From: Berghia stephanieae
Taxonomy: Eukaryota; Mollusca; Gastropoda; Nudibranchia; Aeolidiidae
NCBI GenBank assembly: GCA_034508935.3
Contig: CM067442.1
Coordinates: 137,330,315 to 137,394,314 of the forward strand
DNA: 64,000 bases
Direction: 5' to 3'
The notes below the pieces were generated by a model. That model did not search any database and was not told where the DNA came from. It was given only the letters and a program-made list of their open reading frames with translations. Positions 50,601 through 62,065 of this stretch are shown piece after piece. Both the position numbers and the translations under genes were made by a program. The stretch's first letter is position 1; each line of letters opens with the position of its first letter.

Positions 50601-51403
50601 TTGTCTCTGTCTGAAAAAAATTGTAATATCGCCTAACAGACGTCATGTCACGTCTTAAATGTTAAGTGTTGCTGTTGGCCAGGGACCCCCTGTAAAGTGC
50701 TTTGAGCACTTTTAGTGGATATTGTGCTATATAAAAGTCAATTAAAAAACATTTAAATAACACTCTATGGAAAGGGATTGACTTTTTTACAATCTGATGT
50801 CATGTCTTACCATTTTCACTGAGAGAGAAGTAAAAGTAATATAACACATGGTTCAAGAAACTCACGATTGATTTTTACAGTTTCTTTAGTGACTATGGTG
50901 AGGTCTCCATGAAAAAAATGTGTGAATTTAATATTAACAGTAACTTCAATGATTTCCCTCAAAACTTTCCATTTTTGAAACAACCCACTTGCTTTGTTAA
51001 GGAAAGATGCACTCGGGAATATCAGGAAAGTACCATCATTTTTCCTTGAATATGATTATCAACAGTAATACTCAATCTGACTGAATCATTGGTTTGTTTG
51101 CTTGTTTGTTTTTAAGGGTTTTCACGGCGCTTGTGACACTTTTAGATCAATTCAGTGCCAGTATAAAAGAATAAGGTGGACCAGAAGAAACATTCTAAAT
51201 TTATAATAAATAGCAGCCGATAAAAAGAGAGACAAAGGGGACTGGATCAAATTGAAATTGATTCCAAGAGAAAACTATTAATGCTAATTAGTGCTTTTTT
51301 CAGGTCACCATAGGAGATACAACAAGGGTGACCTCTCGCCCTCTGTGGAAGGTCAAAAGACCCCATCACAGAGTCAGCGGTTTATGTGAAGAAGCAGAAA
51401 CAG

Positions 51404-51434
<31 letters not shown>

Positions 51435-54319
51435 TTAAGTAGTTAGCACTGTAAAATCTAACAATCTCCAAATCAACAAATTGAACCGATACTTACAGCT
51501 GTGATATTGGCAGGAGTTTGTAGAGATGAGACGACAGACCCTTGACATATTATATGTACTCTCCTGGCATTGTCGGCTGCTAGGATGTATTTCCGTTTAC
51601 TTCCACTGGAATCCGATAGATGAACAGCAGACACACATGCTATTTTAATATGCAATGATGGATTCTGTGGAGTTCAAATGTCATTTAATTTTTAAAGAAT
51701 TTTTAGTTCGGATAGATAATTTAGATTTTAAAAAAATTTATCTCCCAGCCCCTCCCAAAAGAAAAACAATTACACAAACAAACATACCCCCTCCCCCCAA
51801 AAAAAACCCCCAAAAAACAACCCATATACCCCAAAGAAATTTTTAAAAGACATCTAAAAAAAAAATTAAAGACAAAACTCTCTCTCAAAATTCAAGAGTT
51901 TTAATGCAAAGAGTTTGATACCGTTTGTCTTTTCCTCACTCAGGATCCTTGCATAGTGAGCCTAAAGCTAACATTAAAACTATAAAAGCTTGTCTGCTCT
52001 ATAGAACTTCAAATATTTTTTAAAAATCCCTGGTTAAACACAGCCTTTCAAATCAAAAGGAGAGTCAATAATCAATACAATTATTATTGGCTAGGTCTAT
52101 GGTGGTAATTCAAAGAATGCAAAATTGATTTGTAGAAGTGACCTTTTCTGAATCTGGTTCTAACTGCATGCATTAAATTGGAATTATTTTCTAGCCTCCC
52201 TATCAAGCCAGGAACTAGTGGGTAGCTCAGTATAAACTAGACAGATCTACAGAAAAATATTCTGCGACAGACTAAAGCATTCTTCAGAGATTAGCAAGAT
52301 ATTTTACTGTTGAGTTAACTTAACTTGAGCTTTTATATAGTGCAATATCCATTTAACATGCTCAAAGTGCTTTACAAAGGGTCTCTGGCCAACAGCAACA
52401 CGTAACATGTAGAACAATTCATGATGCTCGTTAGACAATCTTACAATTTTTTCCTGACAGAGACAACGCTCTTTATGGCCAAGTACTCGTTTTACACCGG
52501 AGTACGGTGTGAGAATGTGAGTAAAAAGCCTTTTCCAAGGACACAACTATGCGCTGAATGAGGCTCAAACCCAGGACCTTCCGATCCTAAAGCAAGTGTC
52601 ATATGACAAGACCACATAGCTGCAGATAGTTTATACCATGAAAAGTGGAACAGATTTCTGCTGCATTAACATAATGATAATGAAAGGCTTCTTATTTTCT
52701 TTTTCAATACAAAATAGAATTTCCTGGGATATGAATTTTTAAGGGGCGGTTTGGGTCTTTTCTAAAAAAAATTTAATTACCTATATTGGGCGGTTTTAAT
52801 CATTCTGTATCATCAATATAGGTTAAAAAACAACATTAATGGTGAAAATTTTTAATTATCTGTGTTGATACCCATTTTGCGATCTAATTTGGGGGTCTGA
52901 CATCAAAAGATATAACAATCTTGTGGCAAACGTTCCACAAAAACTAATGAAGGAATGACCTCCATATTCTTCCCTCTTGTCAACATTGTACCATAGTGTG
53001 TCACCATAGAGAGATTTTACGGCTTTAGCTTATGGAATTTTTATTAGATCATTACAAAGTTGAGAATCAAAATGTTATGACAAAATTGATGTAAAAAATT
53101 CAGATTTAGGATTTTAATTTAAAATTCACAAATCTTATCAAAAATATCTCTCTATGGTGACACAATACATTATCTCTGTCATAACTGTGGAAAATTTCAG
53201 ACAATTTCATTGAATAGATTCTGAGAAACGTTTGACACAGTTTCCCATACCCTCAGAAAAATGACATATTGAGAAAATAGCAAAATGGCTTCCCGTTTTT
53301 CACACATTTCTTACTACCTGTACCATTTTCGACTGTGTATTTCGTGCCTTTATAGTCTACTTTAAGAATTTGGACTTCAATTATATTATTTCTAAGATAA
53401 TAAAATATCATTTTCCACCAAAATCTCAAAATCAAATTTTTGAAGGATTTTCCTAATAATTAGACCCAAACCGCCCCTTAAAGAAAATGAAAATGTCAAC
53501 CATCCTTTGAACATACATTATTGGATAAACTGTTTAAATCTATTCTCCACATTTCAGCTGTTGATGATGTGCCTGTGATGACACCAGAATCATTTGAAGT
53601 GACAATGACAGAGCCCCCATCTGGAGAGATGCAAAATGAAAACGAGATACGATTGAACTGAGCAATAGAAAAAATATGACATTATCAAAATACAAAAAAA
53701 AAAAATAACAAATTAAAAAACAACAACCCCCCCCTCCCCCAAAAGAAACCAAAAGCAACAAACCGAGTTTTTATAAAGCGCAATATGTATTAAATATTAT
53801 TAAAATGCTCCCATTCCTCCCCACCCAAAAAAAAACCCCCAAAAAACAAAATAAACAAAAAAACAAAACAAATAAAACCTACTCGAGAGACCAACTGTAT
53901 GCATCATTTCTAAAAGAAAAAGATCTGATCCAAGTGGATCCATAAATAGGTTAATTTAATTTAAAAAAACAAACAAACAAAAAAAAGCTATTCTTAAAAC
54001 ATTATTTTCATATTTATAAGAGAAAAGCAATTCAACATGGTCACCTTCTTCCTCTATGACTGCAAGGCAAATTATACTGTTATTTGACAAACTCTGTCTT
54101 GATAATATTTGATGATTGCAAAATATAGTTAACATTCCATATGAGTCCCCCACAATGAGGTCATTATGATAAAATCTTGTAACATCATGGACTGCTGCAC
54201 ACTGAATGGGACCACTCTTCGTTTCCAAAATAGTCTGAAAATATAAAATATAATAAAATGGTTATATTCTATCTGAAAAAGGTTTGTGGGTATGAGCCCA
54301 CCACTATGTATCTAAATAA

Positions 54320-54402
<83 letters not shown>

Positions 54403-55010
54403 AGTACTCTTCTATAGCGCTAAATACCAAAACCTCAAAGCGCTTTACAATATCACTTAACAAACCATAAACACACTCATACAGTGCCAAAAGACTCTGT
54501 ACACACTAGTTTTACAAGTTTTACAAAATGACATAAAAAGTGACATTAACAAATGAGAACTAAAAATAAAACAAACAATTAACTCATCTTGCAGAAAACA
54601 TCTACGTAAAAAATTTCTGGTGAAGATAAGTTTTCAGCTTTTTCTTAAAATCTTTGACGCTGCTCACGAGCCTTACTGACGAAAGAAGCCAGATCCAAAT
54701 CAAAGGACCTTGATGTTATGCCAATAGAAAACACATTTTTTGTATATAGTTTCCTCTGTCCACCGACCACTGATTGTCAGGGTGTACCTGTTACTACAAG
54801 ATATATTCTTCATTTTCTTAATGAATGATAATAATTTTAAAAATGATTTTTAAAAAATTAAATATATGGAAAAATTGATAAAAATAAAAAGAAAGACCAA
54901 CAAAAAATCCGTTACTCACTTGAGGACTGGTGTCTGGCGGCTTCATGGAGACATCATGTAGTCTAACCATTCCATCTTCACACCCGAGAACAATGCTTTG
55001 ACCTTTAGCT
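47614..55010 (-). CDS. beta-propeller (WD40/FG-GAP-like) protein, 7 exons, N-terminus not found
   Basis: Exons in transcript order: 54920-55010, 54045-54234, 53517-53620, 51497-51664, 50275-50409, 48970-49103, 47614-47739. Phases agree apart from the sixth exon. Blade-like repeats recur: GQSIVLGCEDGMVRLHDVSM, NDLIVGDSYGMLTIFCNHQI, SVIVTSNDSGVITGTSS, KYILAADNARRVHIICQGSV, QIALGASSGSVYIMHQFN, DYLLCAGHFSSLLVFKDRQ and the C-terminal DLDEDNVLEVVLGCMDGTVT ending ALKI-stop. The Asp-rich DLDEDN is reminiscent of FG-GAP calcium-binding loops. At least 315 residues are encoded. Propellers of this type usually scaffold complexes; no partner or pathway can be inferred. I do not recognise the named orthologue. 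The exon upstream of 55010 was not found; a possible 22-nt microexon at about 60166-60187 would join in frame but is unproven. Confidence 0.8.
47830..48080 (+). mobile_element. SINE family C copy
   Basis: Worn head (CACTTGGTAGAGCAATTGAT), then TTTTTCCTGACCCCCCTGTC, GTTAGATCTGGTGGACAGTA and CTCTGAAGGACTA. Propeller-gene intron. Confidence 0.65.
48505..48800 (-). mobile_element. SINE family A copy
   Basis: Full-length minus-strand copy: tail complement at 48505-48560, body with CCTGTTAGGCGATATT, and a B-box complement GGCTCAAACCCAGGACC near 48740. Propeller-gene intron. Confidence 0.75.
48970..49103 (-). CDS. sixth propeller exon with apparent 1-nt deletion
   Basis: The exon enters in phase 0 as VTLDEYVNTNSP and then meets a stop. 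The continuation TCLCTLPQPESNTDYLLCAG is in another frame and reads on to a good GTGAGT donor. The exon is 134 nt, while its neighbours (both phase 0) need a multiple of three, so one base is missing near 49070. Either this allele is frame-shifted, or the assembly lost a base. All other exons of the gene are clean, which favours a sequence error or a recent change. Confidence 0.7.
49490..49680 (-). mobile_element. SINE family C copy
   Basis: Complementary body: CCAGAGCCATTGGGCCCATG, CTGGAGTTTATTCAGG, GATAGGATGCTAGCCTATTG. It abuts dispersed repeat E at its right end. Confidence 0.6.
49670..49846 (+). repeat. dispersed repeat E, copy 2
   Basis: Partner of 18598-18770: ATTTAATTAGGCTAGAAAAT, CTCTGAAACCAGACGATTAG and GAGATTGGTACCAG align without large gaps. 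Confidence 0.7.
50047..50238 (+). mobile_element. MITE family F, copy 1
   Basis: About 190 bp, beginning ATAGATAGTGTGCACTTGGC and ending GTGACGTCATCTTCATTCTA. Highly similar throughout to 58169-58361, with an inner TTGCCATCC/GGATGGCAA inverted pair. Located in a propeller-gene intron. Confidence 0.75.
50441..50750 (+). mobile_element. SINE family A copy, well preserved
   Basis: Best copy in the window: TTGTGGTATGACACTCGCTT, B box GGGTTCGAGCCTC, body AATATCGCCTAACAGACG, and tail GTAAAGTGCTTTGAGCAC with GATATTGTGCTATATAAAAG. Propeller-gene intron. Confidence 0.8.
51108..51335 (+). repeat. dispersed repeat B, copy 4 (partial)
   Basis: TTTTTAAGGGTTTTCACGGC, AATTCAGTGCCAGTATAAAA and AGACAAAGGGGACTGGATCA match repeat B. 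Propeller-gene intron. Confidence 0.5.
52312..52625 (-). mobile_element. SINE family A copy
   Basis: Full-length minus-strand copy with tail complement CTTTTATATAGTGCAATATC and B-box complement GGCTCAAACCCAGGACC. It is about 110 bp from the TTAA-flanked MITE. Confidence 0.75.
52743..53477. mobile_element. 735-bp TTAA-flanked MITE (piggyBac/Kolobok-like ends)
   Basis: Terminal inverted repeats GGGGCGGTTTGGGTCT at both ends are flanked by TTAA (52739-52742 and 53478-53481). An inner inverted pair, TGTGTCACCATAGAGAGATT near 53000 and its complement near 53160, forms a second stem. No reading frame. It sits about 36 bp from the donor side of the propeller exon at 53517. Confidence 0.75.
54312..54770 (-). 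mobile_element. decayed LINE 3' end with ATT tail
   Basis: Minus-strand remnant SSVRLVSSVKDFKKKLKTYL followed by HQKFF is the end of a CR1/L2-like coding region. It leads into AAAGCGCTTTGAGG and TATAGCGCT tail motifs and a pure (ATT)n array at 54318-54400. Located in the intron between the first two known propeller exons. Confidence 0.6.
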
Positions 55011-55059
55011 CTAGAAACACAGAAAAAAAAAAAGAAAAAAAGAAGTGAGCTTTTACATA

Positions 55060-55280
55060 GAAATCCTTCAGAGTCATTAAGCCCATACAGCCAGAGTTTA
55101 TCCTGGATTCTTTAGCTTGAAAATGAAAATAGCAATTGCTTGCTATCCTTTTGAAAGGACGCTAGTCTATTACAAAGTAATGTCCATCAGATCTAACACC
55201 CAAATCACTCTTGGGTGGACTTAGGGGTCAGAAAATAATCCTGACTGAACCCCAGATTGATCTCAGTCCCTTTGTGTGTG
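55060..55280 (-). mobile_element. SINE family C copy
   Basis: Complementary body: CAGCCAGAGTTTATCCTGGA, GGACGCTAGTCTATTACAAA, CCATCAGATCTAACACCCAA and GATTGATCTCAGTCCCTTTG. It starts about 40 bp upstream of the propeller exon at 55010. Confidence 0.6.
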
Positions 55281-55289
55281 AATCGCACT

Positions 55290-55676
55290 TTTACATAGCT
55301 CATCCACTAAATAACAACTAAACACTTTGCCAAGGGTGTTGCCTACACCAGTACTTAACATATAAAATGAGACACGACAGAGACAATGCTGTTACCGGCC
55401 AGTTACATATTTTTCTCAATTTGCTCCTCAATAGCAGAACTCGAACCAGAAAATGACTGTCAAAGCACAAGACCACATAGTCAATAAATTTATTAGTAAT
55501 ATAGATATTAATATTACATCCAACATCTGATGTCAACAGGAAACACCTATGATGTCCAAAGTGAGGTAATAATCTTGCCCAAGGGAAAAAAAAATGAAAG
55601 TGACTGAAGCAAGGCTCAAATCCAGGACCTACTGGGACATAATGCAATACCATAACCACGCGGCCACTTCACCCTC
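55290..55676 (-). mobile_element. SINE family A copies, degraded
   Basis: A worn minus-strand copy (55290-55490) is followed by a second head fragment with AAGGCTCAAATCCAGGACCT (about 55600-55676). The latter ends just 9 bp before the 4-bp target duplication of the TIR element. Confidence 0.5.
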
Positions 55677-56789
55677 CCCTCCCTCATACTGCCCTAACCA
55701 ACAAAAGGACAGTATCTGGGCTGACCCAGATCCAGCCAGTTTTGCCGCAATCGACACATTTAGTTTTTTCATTCATAACTCTTTAATTCTATTACATAGT
55801 GGAAGTCTTCTAACATTAAATAATAGCTGATGATAAATTGCGTTTTTCTGTGAGTCGGCGATTTCATTGACGTAATATGTTGCGTAATATTTTGAGATAC
55901 TGTTCTTTCTTGGTTAAAGCCAAGCAAATAACTCTACCTGTAACCAACAAAAGGACAGTATCTTATACGACCGTCTCACATACTGTTCACCCTGGTTAAC
56001 CGCAACGCAAAATGCCTCGTCCGTATTCACCAAAAGAACAGTATCTCAGTTAAGAATATAGCAAAATACGAATAACTCGATCGACAAACGTTTCACGTCA
56101 GCGAGGGCGAGCACTCGCCATCACGGACGAGTGAGAGGCAAAGCTAAGTGTGTTTGACCTGGTGTGAGGGGATCTATCGGCTGTGGCGCTCGCTTGCCGA
56201 GATCAAACAAGTCAAGTTTGTAGGTGTGACTCTGATATAATACATTAGACTATTCCTCAATCTTTTAGACCCTGACTCCTTTTTCAAGATGAGTCTATTT
56301 TTATTAAGCATCATAGCTTTAATTTACGCGTATTGATGATTTTGGCTATCTTGCAAATTAGACTTTAATTGTGTATCAGGGTTTTGTCATTGTACAACGA
56401 TATGGGGTGAGTGAGTGATAGTGAATTAAACCTAAGAATAGCTGGAAAATAGGGTATGTTCCCCCCCTCCCCCCCCCCCCCCGCCCCCAACACACACATC
56501 CCTTTTTGTTTTAAAATCAATATCTTCATTGTCATAGGAAACGAAAAGCATGAAATGGAACGAAATTTGTTGGTACATTTATACTGAATGAAATAGGCGA
56601 CATCATTCTTACTAAATTTAAAAGGTGCCTAAATTATGAGCTTATAAGATGAACAGAAAAATTATTTTGTCTTAAGCTAATTTCGCCCACAGGGAGTTAC
56701 AATAGTACAATTTAGATAAAACAAGGGAATTAATTAAAAGTTCGGCTATATTAAATTACGAATTTTGCTTATTTTATTCATTTCTATGT

Positions 56790-57560
56790 ACATAGATTTA
56801 TGGTGTTATTCACGTAGCAGCTTGTTATGGAAATATGTTTATCAATGATGACGCTAAGGTTTTTTGCTTTATTTGAAAATTCTATTGTGCTATTTCCGAG
56901 AGTAATAGGTGAATTATTTGCCTTCCACGCTTTAAAATCTCAGTTTTACTATTATTACTATCATTTAATTTTAACTTGTTATGGTACATTCAAGATTTAA
57001 TCTCATAAAACAGCTCGAAATTCGTTGTATTAAGAATTGTAAATTACTTAGGGGTACTGAATCATACATTTGCGTATCACCAGCATTAAAATGATAACTC
57101 AGATTGAATCTGGATATCACACTAGAAAGGGGTGCTTATATACAGAAAAAATGACAGGGCCAAGAACCCACTCCAAAGTTTAGTAAAAATTGTTCTGACT
57201 GAATACCATTCACCACGACAGTCTGCCATCGATCCTGTTAAATACATTTTTGTATGATGTAAACCGTTTTAAGGGCAATTCCTTTTACGCCTACGTATTT
57301 TCTAGTCTTCTTAACAAAATGTAATGGTCAATTGTGTCAAAGGCAGCTGAAAGATCTTAAAGGCATAATAAATTGATATTGTTAGCGTCCGCATTATATA
57401 ACAAAAGATTTTAAGAAGCGCCGTTTCAGTACTGTGTTGCTATTTGTAGGCTGACTGAACTGTTGTTCTTAAGATGAGATAATAATTGTGTTAGTACTAC
57501 CTTCTCCAAAAGTTTGGACAAAAAATAGAAGGATGTGTGGAAAGTGAGAGATATGAAGAC
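56790..57560 (-). mobile_element. dead LINE RT fragment nested in the 4.2-kb TIR element
   Basis: Minus-strand words of a CR1/L2-like RT survive: FLSKLLEKVVLTQLLSHLKN, then DLSAAFDTIDHYILLRRLEN, then VLGPVIFSVY, with many stops and frame changes. It lies inside 55689-59937, so it inserted after, or was carried by, that element. Confidence 0.65.
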
Positions 57561-58168
57561 GATTAAAAGAAAAACACAAAAAAAAAACAAAAACAAAAAA
57601 ACAACTAAACAAAAAACACCTGGACAGACAGTCACACCGACACCCATACACACACAAACACACACACACACACACAAACTAATTAGTTGAAATGAATGAA
57701 AAATAAGTATACTTAAGTTAAATGTTTGGTTTGAGCATCCGACCAACAAGCAAGGGGATCAGTTTTTTATTGCCAGCTGTATAAAGTTTTGTAATGGTTT
57801 TGCTTTCTGTTTTTTTGTTTTTTTTTTCATTTTTATTACTTGTTTATAAAGCCCCTCTGCCCACCAATCAGCCACTAAATAGCTAGCTTGATATTTTGAT
57901 CTGGTGGAAAGTAATACGTGAATATTTACAACTTATGTCATAGATTAGATTGATTTTGAACTCAGTGTCTGCAGCAATTTAGTCTTTAATCACGGACGCA
58001 TAATTTTGTCAAAGATATAAGAACTGCAATCCAAACAGTTGTTAAAAGCAGGTATTTCCACTTTTAACATCCAATGGACGAGGTCAAACTTAGATGTCGC
58101 TGGGTCAAACATACGCGTTGTGGTATGTCACTACTGCTGTCGGATGTGAAGGTCATTCGTTCGATTCT

Positions 58169-58361
58169 ATATAGATAGAATGCGCTTGGCCAAGGAGTTC
58201 ACAACATTGCCATCCGGAAGTATAACGGACCAACACACAAACTCTGTGTAACCATGAACTTTTATAGTCTGGTTAATACAGTTTAGTGAGAACAACTCAC
58301 AAACGCGGATGGCAAAAACAATAACAAAGGCCTGAGTGACGTCATCTGCATACTATCTATA
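58169..58361 (+). mobile_element. MITE family F, copy 2
   Basis: Same family as 50047-50238. Ends are better preserved: TATAGATAGAATGC on the left and the inverted GCATACTATCTATA on the right. It interrupts a degraded SINE head (58110-58168) and lies inside the 4,249-bp TIR element. Confidence 0.78.
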
Positions 58362-58417
58362 GAGTATGCGGTTAGACTAAGGGAGTTAATTGTTGACATT
58401 TTACACAGTAATTTATT

Positions 58418-58647
<230 letters not shown>

Positions 58648-59394
58648 CTTGTGCATTGTAGAGGGCAGGAGCTAAATAGAATAAAGATATAAATATGTGT
58701 GTGTGTGTGTGTGTGTTTATGTGTGTGTTTGTATGTGTGAAAGAAACACGAGGGAGACAAAGAGAGCGAGCGAGACTGGTAGATAAACAAACGGGGAAAA
58801 GAAGAGAGGGGGTGGAGCAAAGAATAGGTAGGGATAGTATAAGAAAGCCCTTCGTTTCAAAAGAAGTCAAAGTCAATCAATGGGAAACATATTGACCAAT
58901 GAGATTGCAATTTAAAAAATGGGACTGGTCAAATCATTTGTTCCATTGTTTCCATTTTGAGCAGATGACAGCTTGAAGATGAGCGGGTTGGGCTTAATTT
59001 GTAATGACTTACATGAAATCATATAATTGAATCTTCTTGTTTGAGTTGCAACGTCGAGTTATTTAGGACCTGCCACTCGTTATCACAACCCCTTGTGGCC
59101 AATTGTCAGCTATTAAACTCTCCTCCCCTTTTTCTTTGGGTTCACTCCTGTGACTTCTTATATAATAGACAATGGTTCACTCACATTGTTTATTGTCTCA
59201 AAAGACCCCACCCTCCCTCCCATTCCCAATGAATACACGTTAAAAGGCACGCTCTCTCTCTCTCTCTCTCCTCTCTCTCTTCTCTCTCTCTCTCTCTTAT
59301 TTATTTATTTATTTTTAAAAATATATCTCTCTGCATCCATCTCTCTCGCTCTCTGTTTGTTACTGACTTTCTCTCTCTCTCTCTCTCTCTCTCC

Positions 59395-59425
<31 letters not shown>

Positions 59426-59457
59426 CTCTCTCTCTCTGTGTTTCTCTCTCTGTATGC

Positions 59458-59508
<51 letters not shown>

Positions 59509-59941
59509 GTAAACAACAACGCGATAGAAAGTTACAGTGTTCCTCTATGATGTCATGTTACGGATGACGTCATTGGCGTTGGCGACTTATGCGTCAACCA
59601 ATCAAATCGTCACCAACAGTTTCGCATGGTATTGCTCGCCATACGGCGGCATCTTCGTCACGCCACTCGTTGATGCCACCGCATGCTCACGGACACCGTC
59701 AATATTTACGGGGCGGACTACGGCCGTCGGAGATACTGTCCTTTTGTTGGTTAACGATGGGGTTGAAATAGGATACTGTTTCAAGCAAATATTTAATCGC
59801 CTCTAATTTCAAAAATATTTGAGTTATGATCATTCTGACAACTTTGTAAGCTTCCCTATGTCCCAGAGATTCGATTTAGCAAAAAAAGTGATTTTATGAT
59901 TTTTTGAGAGATACTGTCCTTTTGTTGGTTAGGGCAGCATA

Positions 59942-60901
59942 GGCGAAACAGTGTTGAATAAGTAATAATAATCCAAAATAATCATCAATATAATCTTCGA
60001 TTTTCTTTCCTAACTCAAAACAATTTGATCTAATTGTAGCTGTAAACCAATATACGGCTACGGTGAGCAATGATGGTCATCCCTATTTCCGCTCTGCCTC
60101 ACCCCGGGTTGTATTAAGCTTGAGAACCTTTCAATCTAAGTCTCTTCCTTATTCATTTCAACTACTTACCAACACCTGAAAGAAAGATAAGCTGTATTTT
60201 TATGTCTTAATAGTTTTAACTCAAGAATTCTGTGGCCATCTGGACCCATCCCAGCCATGGAGTCCTACAGCCAGAATACCGAGTACTGGCAGATTACGTC
60301 ATAATTAATAGCACATTGCTTTCAGAGAGGCTCATAATACAAAACTTCAGTGACGATTATATGGATTTTTTTTAAATGTTGGGAATCAAAATATTGCTCA
60401 CATTCATTGTACCATCTCACCATGTGCATTGCACTTTTTCCTGTGAATTCAGATTTCTTTTAATTTCAATGGGGATATGGGTGACTCGAGGCATGAAAAG
60501 AAGTGTTAAACCCTCTCCTTAAAATCCACAGGAAAAAAATCACATTCGTTCAGATGGAATCAACAATTTTCTCATGCAGCAATAGTATGCAGTTTAGTCT
60601 TTTGACATCATAAATTTAAAGATTTTTGTTGTTTTTACTGCATAAAAATTTGACATAAGGGTTGTAGTTGTAGAGCTCATTTTGCTGAGTTAAACAATAC
60701 TATGTAGATAGAAAGAACTTGTAGCTTTTCTGTTTGAGAGAGAAAAATCTATTTTTGTGTTGGTTGTTGAGTGTTGAGTGTGAAAGTTATGAAAATGGCT
60801 TGTAAGGAGGAGAGAGTTAAAGTAGTGGAAACATAATTGAATGCAATGACTATGATGTTCATCAACGTCAACGGACATGCTTATAACTATAACACACTAT
60901 G

Positions 60902-60933
<32 letters not shown>

Positions 60934-60939
60934 AGTGAG

Positions 60940-61029
<90 letters not shown>

Positions 61030-61471
61030 AGAGAACGCACCTGAATAGAGTCGCTATTGCTAATGTTGTGAACTTATCGGTCAACGTAACACTCCACAGT
61101 TCATTACAAGTCAGGGTCGTTCCTTGTGTTGTATTCTTCATGATTATGTTAAAAGCCAAGGATTTAAAGCTTAAACGCAACAAATTCCGGCAGAATATTC
61201 TACTTTTGCTTTCGATTTCACTTGTTTTTGCAAGACATGTATCTATGTATAAATACGGTCTAATATGCTCAATTGCTCAAATTATCATTTTGTAGGTCTA
61301 TCAATTTCATTAACATTTCAAAAAACAATTTGAAATATATGATGATATTGAACGACAATGAATGGTCTAAATTATTGTAATATGGTATGATCATTATCTA
61401 TCTTTATTTTTCTTTCTTTATTTACAATTTACAGTGAGTCCTGTTGTTACTGCCTAGGAGGTTGTACTCAC
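59942..61471. other. non-coding stretch
   Basis: AT-rich apart from the GT/GA array at 60905-61027. A strong minus-strand donor (GGTGTTG/GTAAGT) at about 60166 is the only splice-like signal, and no convincing exon accompanies it. Confidence 0.4.
60905..61027. repeat. (GT)n then (GA)n compound array
   Basis: GT repeats (60906-60932) pass into GA repeats (60933-61027). Intergenic. Confidence 0.95.
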
Positions 61472-61579
61472 GTTAATCATAAAGAAAATCTCCTCATCTG
61501 AAGACTCGAAAAACCATAGTAAACATTCATCTAACGAAATGAACGAAATGCACGAGCATTTACTTTGAACACAATTCAT
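61472..61579 (-). CDS. candidate first coding exon (minus)
   Basis: A 36-codon open stretch starts at an ATG (61579-61577) and ends at a strong GTGAGT donor in phase 0. Its second half (LDECLLWFFESSDEEIFFMI) looks protein-like. It could be the missing 5' exon of the propeller gene at 47614-55010, but another exon would be needed to reach the phase of 54920-55010. It starts only 44 nt from an opposite-strand candidate, so at most one may be real. Weak call. Confidence 0.25.
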
Positions 61580-61623
61580 AACATTGAACTATGTCGAACC
61601 TTATAATCTTGTGAAAGAACTAG

Positions 61624-61717
61624 ATGGCTTGCCAAGACAACACAAAATCAAGACCTTTGTTTGCTTCAGCTGAAACAATTTCTCAGTCGATCGGGTCTAA
61701 AAGTGATGAATGTAAAG
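61624..61717 (+). CDS. candidate first coding exon (plus)
   Basis: ATG followed by 31 open codons (MACQDNTKSRPLFASAETIS and on to SDECK) ends at a consensus donor AAAG/GTAAGT. No continuing exon is recognised before 64000, so the rest would lie beyond the window. It is polar, without recognisable motif. Weak call. Confidence 0.25.
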
Positions 61718-61844
61718 GTAAGTGCTAACACTAACATATCTCTGGTGTGTCAGTAGTAAAATTACAATTACAGAACAGTGTTACTGTGTCTGGATGACTT
61801 ATGTGATCTCAAATTAAGTACTTTGATAGTGTGTAGTGTTGGGT

Positions 61845-62065
61845 TATTCGATCGCTTTTACTCGATCGACATCCGAGCGCGAAGCCACGAGTCACCGTCC
61901 GATCTCAATTCCGGAAGAGCGAGTTGATAAAACGATCATTCGAGTTGACGAGTAGAGACGAGCTTGAGACGATCTTGAGACTTGAGACGAGCTTGAGACG
62001 ATCTTGAGACTTGAGACGATCACGATCCGAGCGAGTTGAGGGGTAACGAGTAACGAGTGTTTCGA
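61845..62065. repeat. CGAG/GAGAC-rich block with ~30-bp tandem units
   Basis: GAGACGAGCTTGAGACGATC recurs in tandem at 61956-62030, flanked by scattered CGAGT and GATCG words. CpG content is clearly above the surrounding DNA. No reading frame or known element recognised. Confidence 0.7.

Noticed and set aside
59537-59806. 89-codon plus-strand open frame with a CpG-rich context
   Set aside because: It runs into the inner copy of the TIR-element end, has no recognisable motif and no splice context; more likely element end sequence than a gene.
60148-60256. Minus-strand exon starting MAGMGPDGHRILELKLLR for the propeller gene
   Set aside because: Its frame gives a stop codon when joined to the exon at 54920-55010; only a 22-nt microexon in another frame would fit, which is too little to call.
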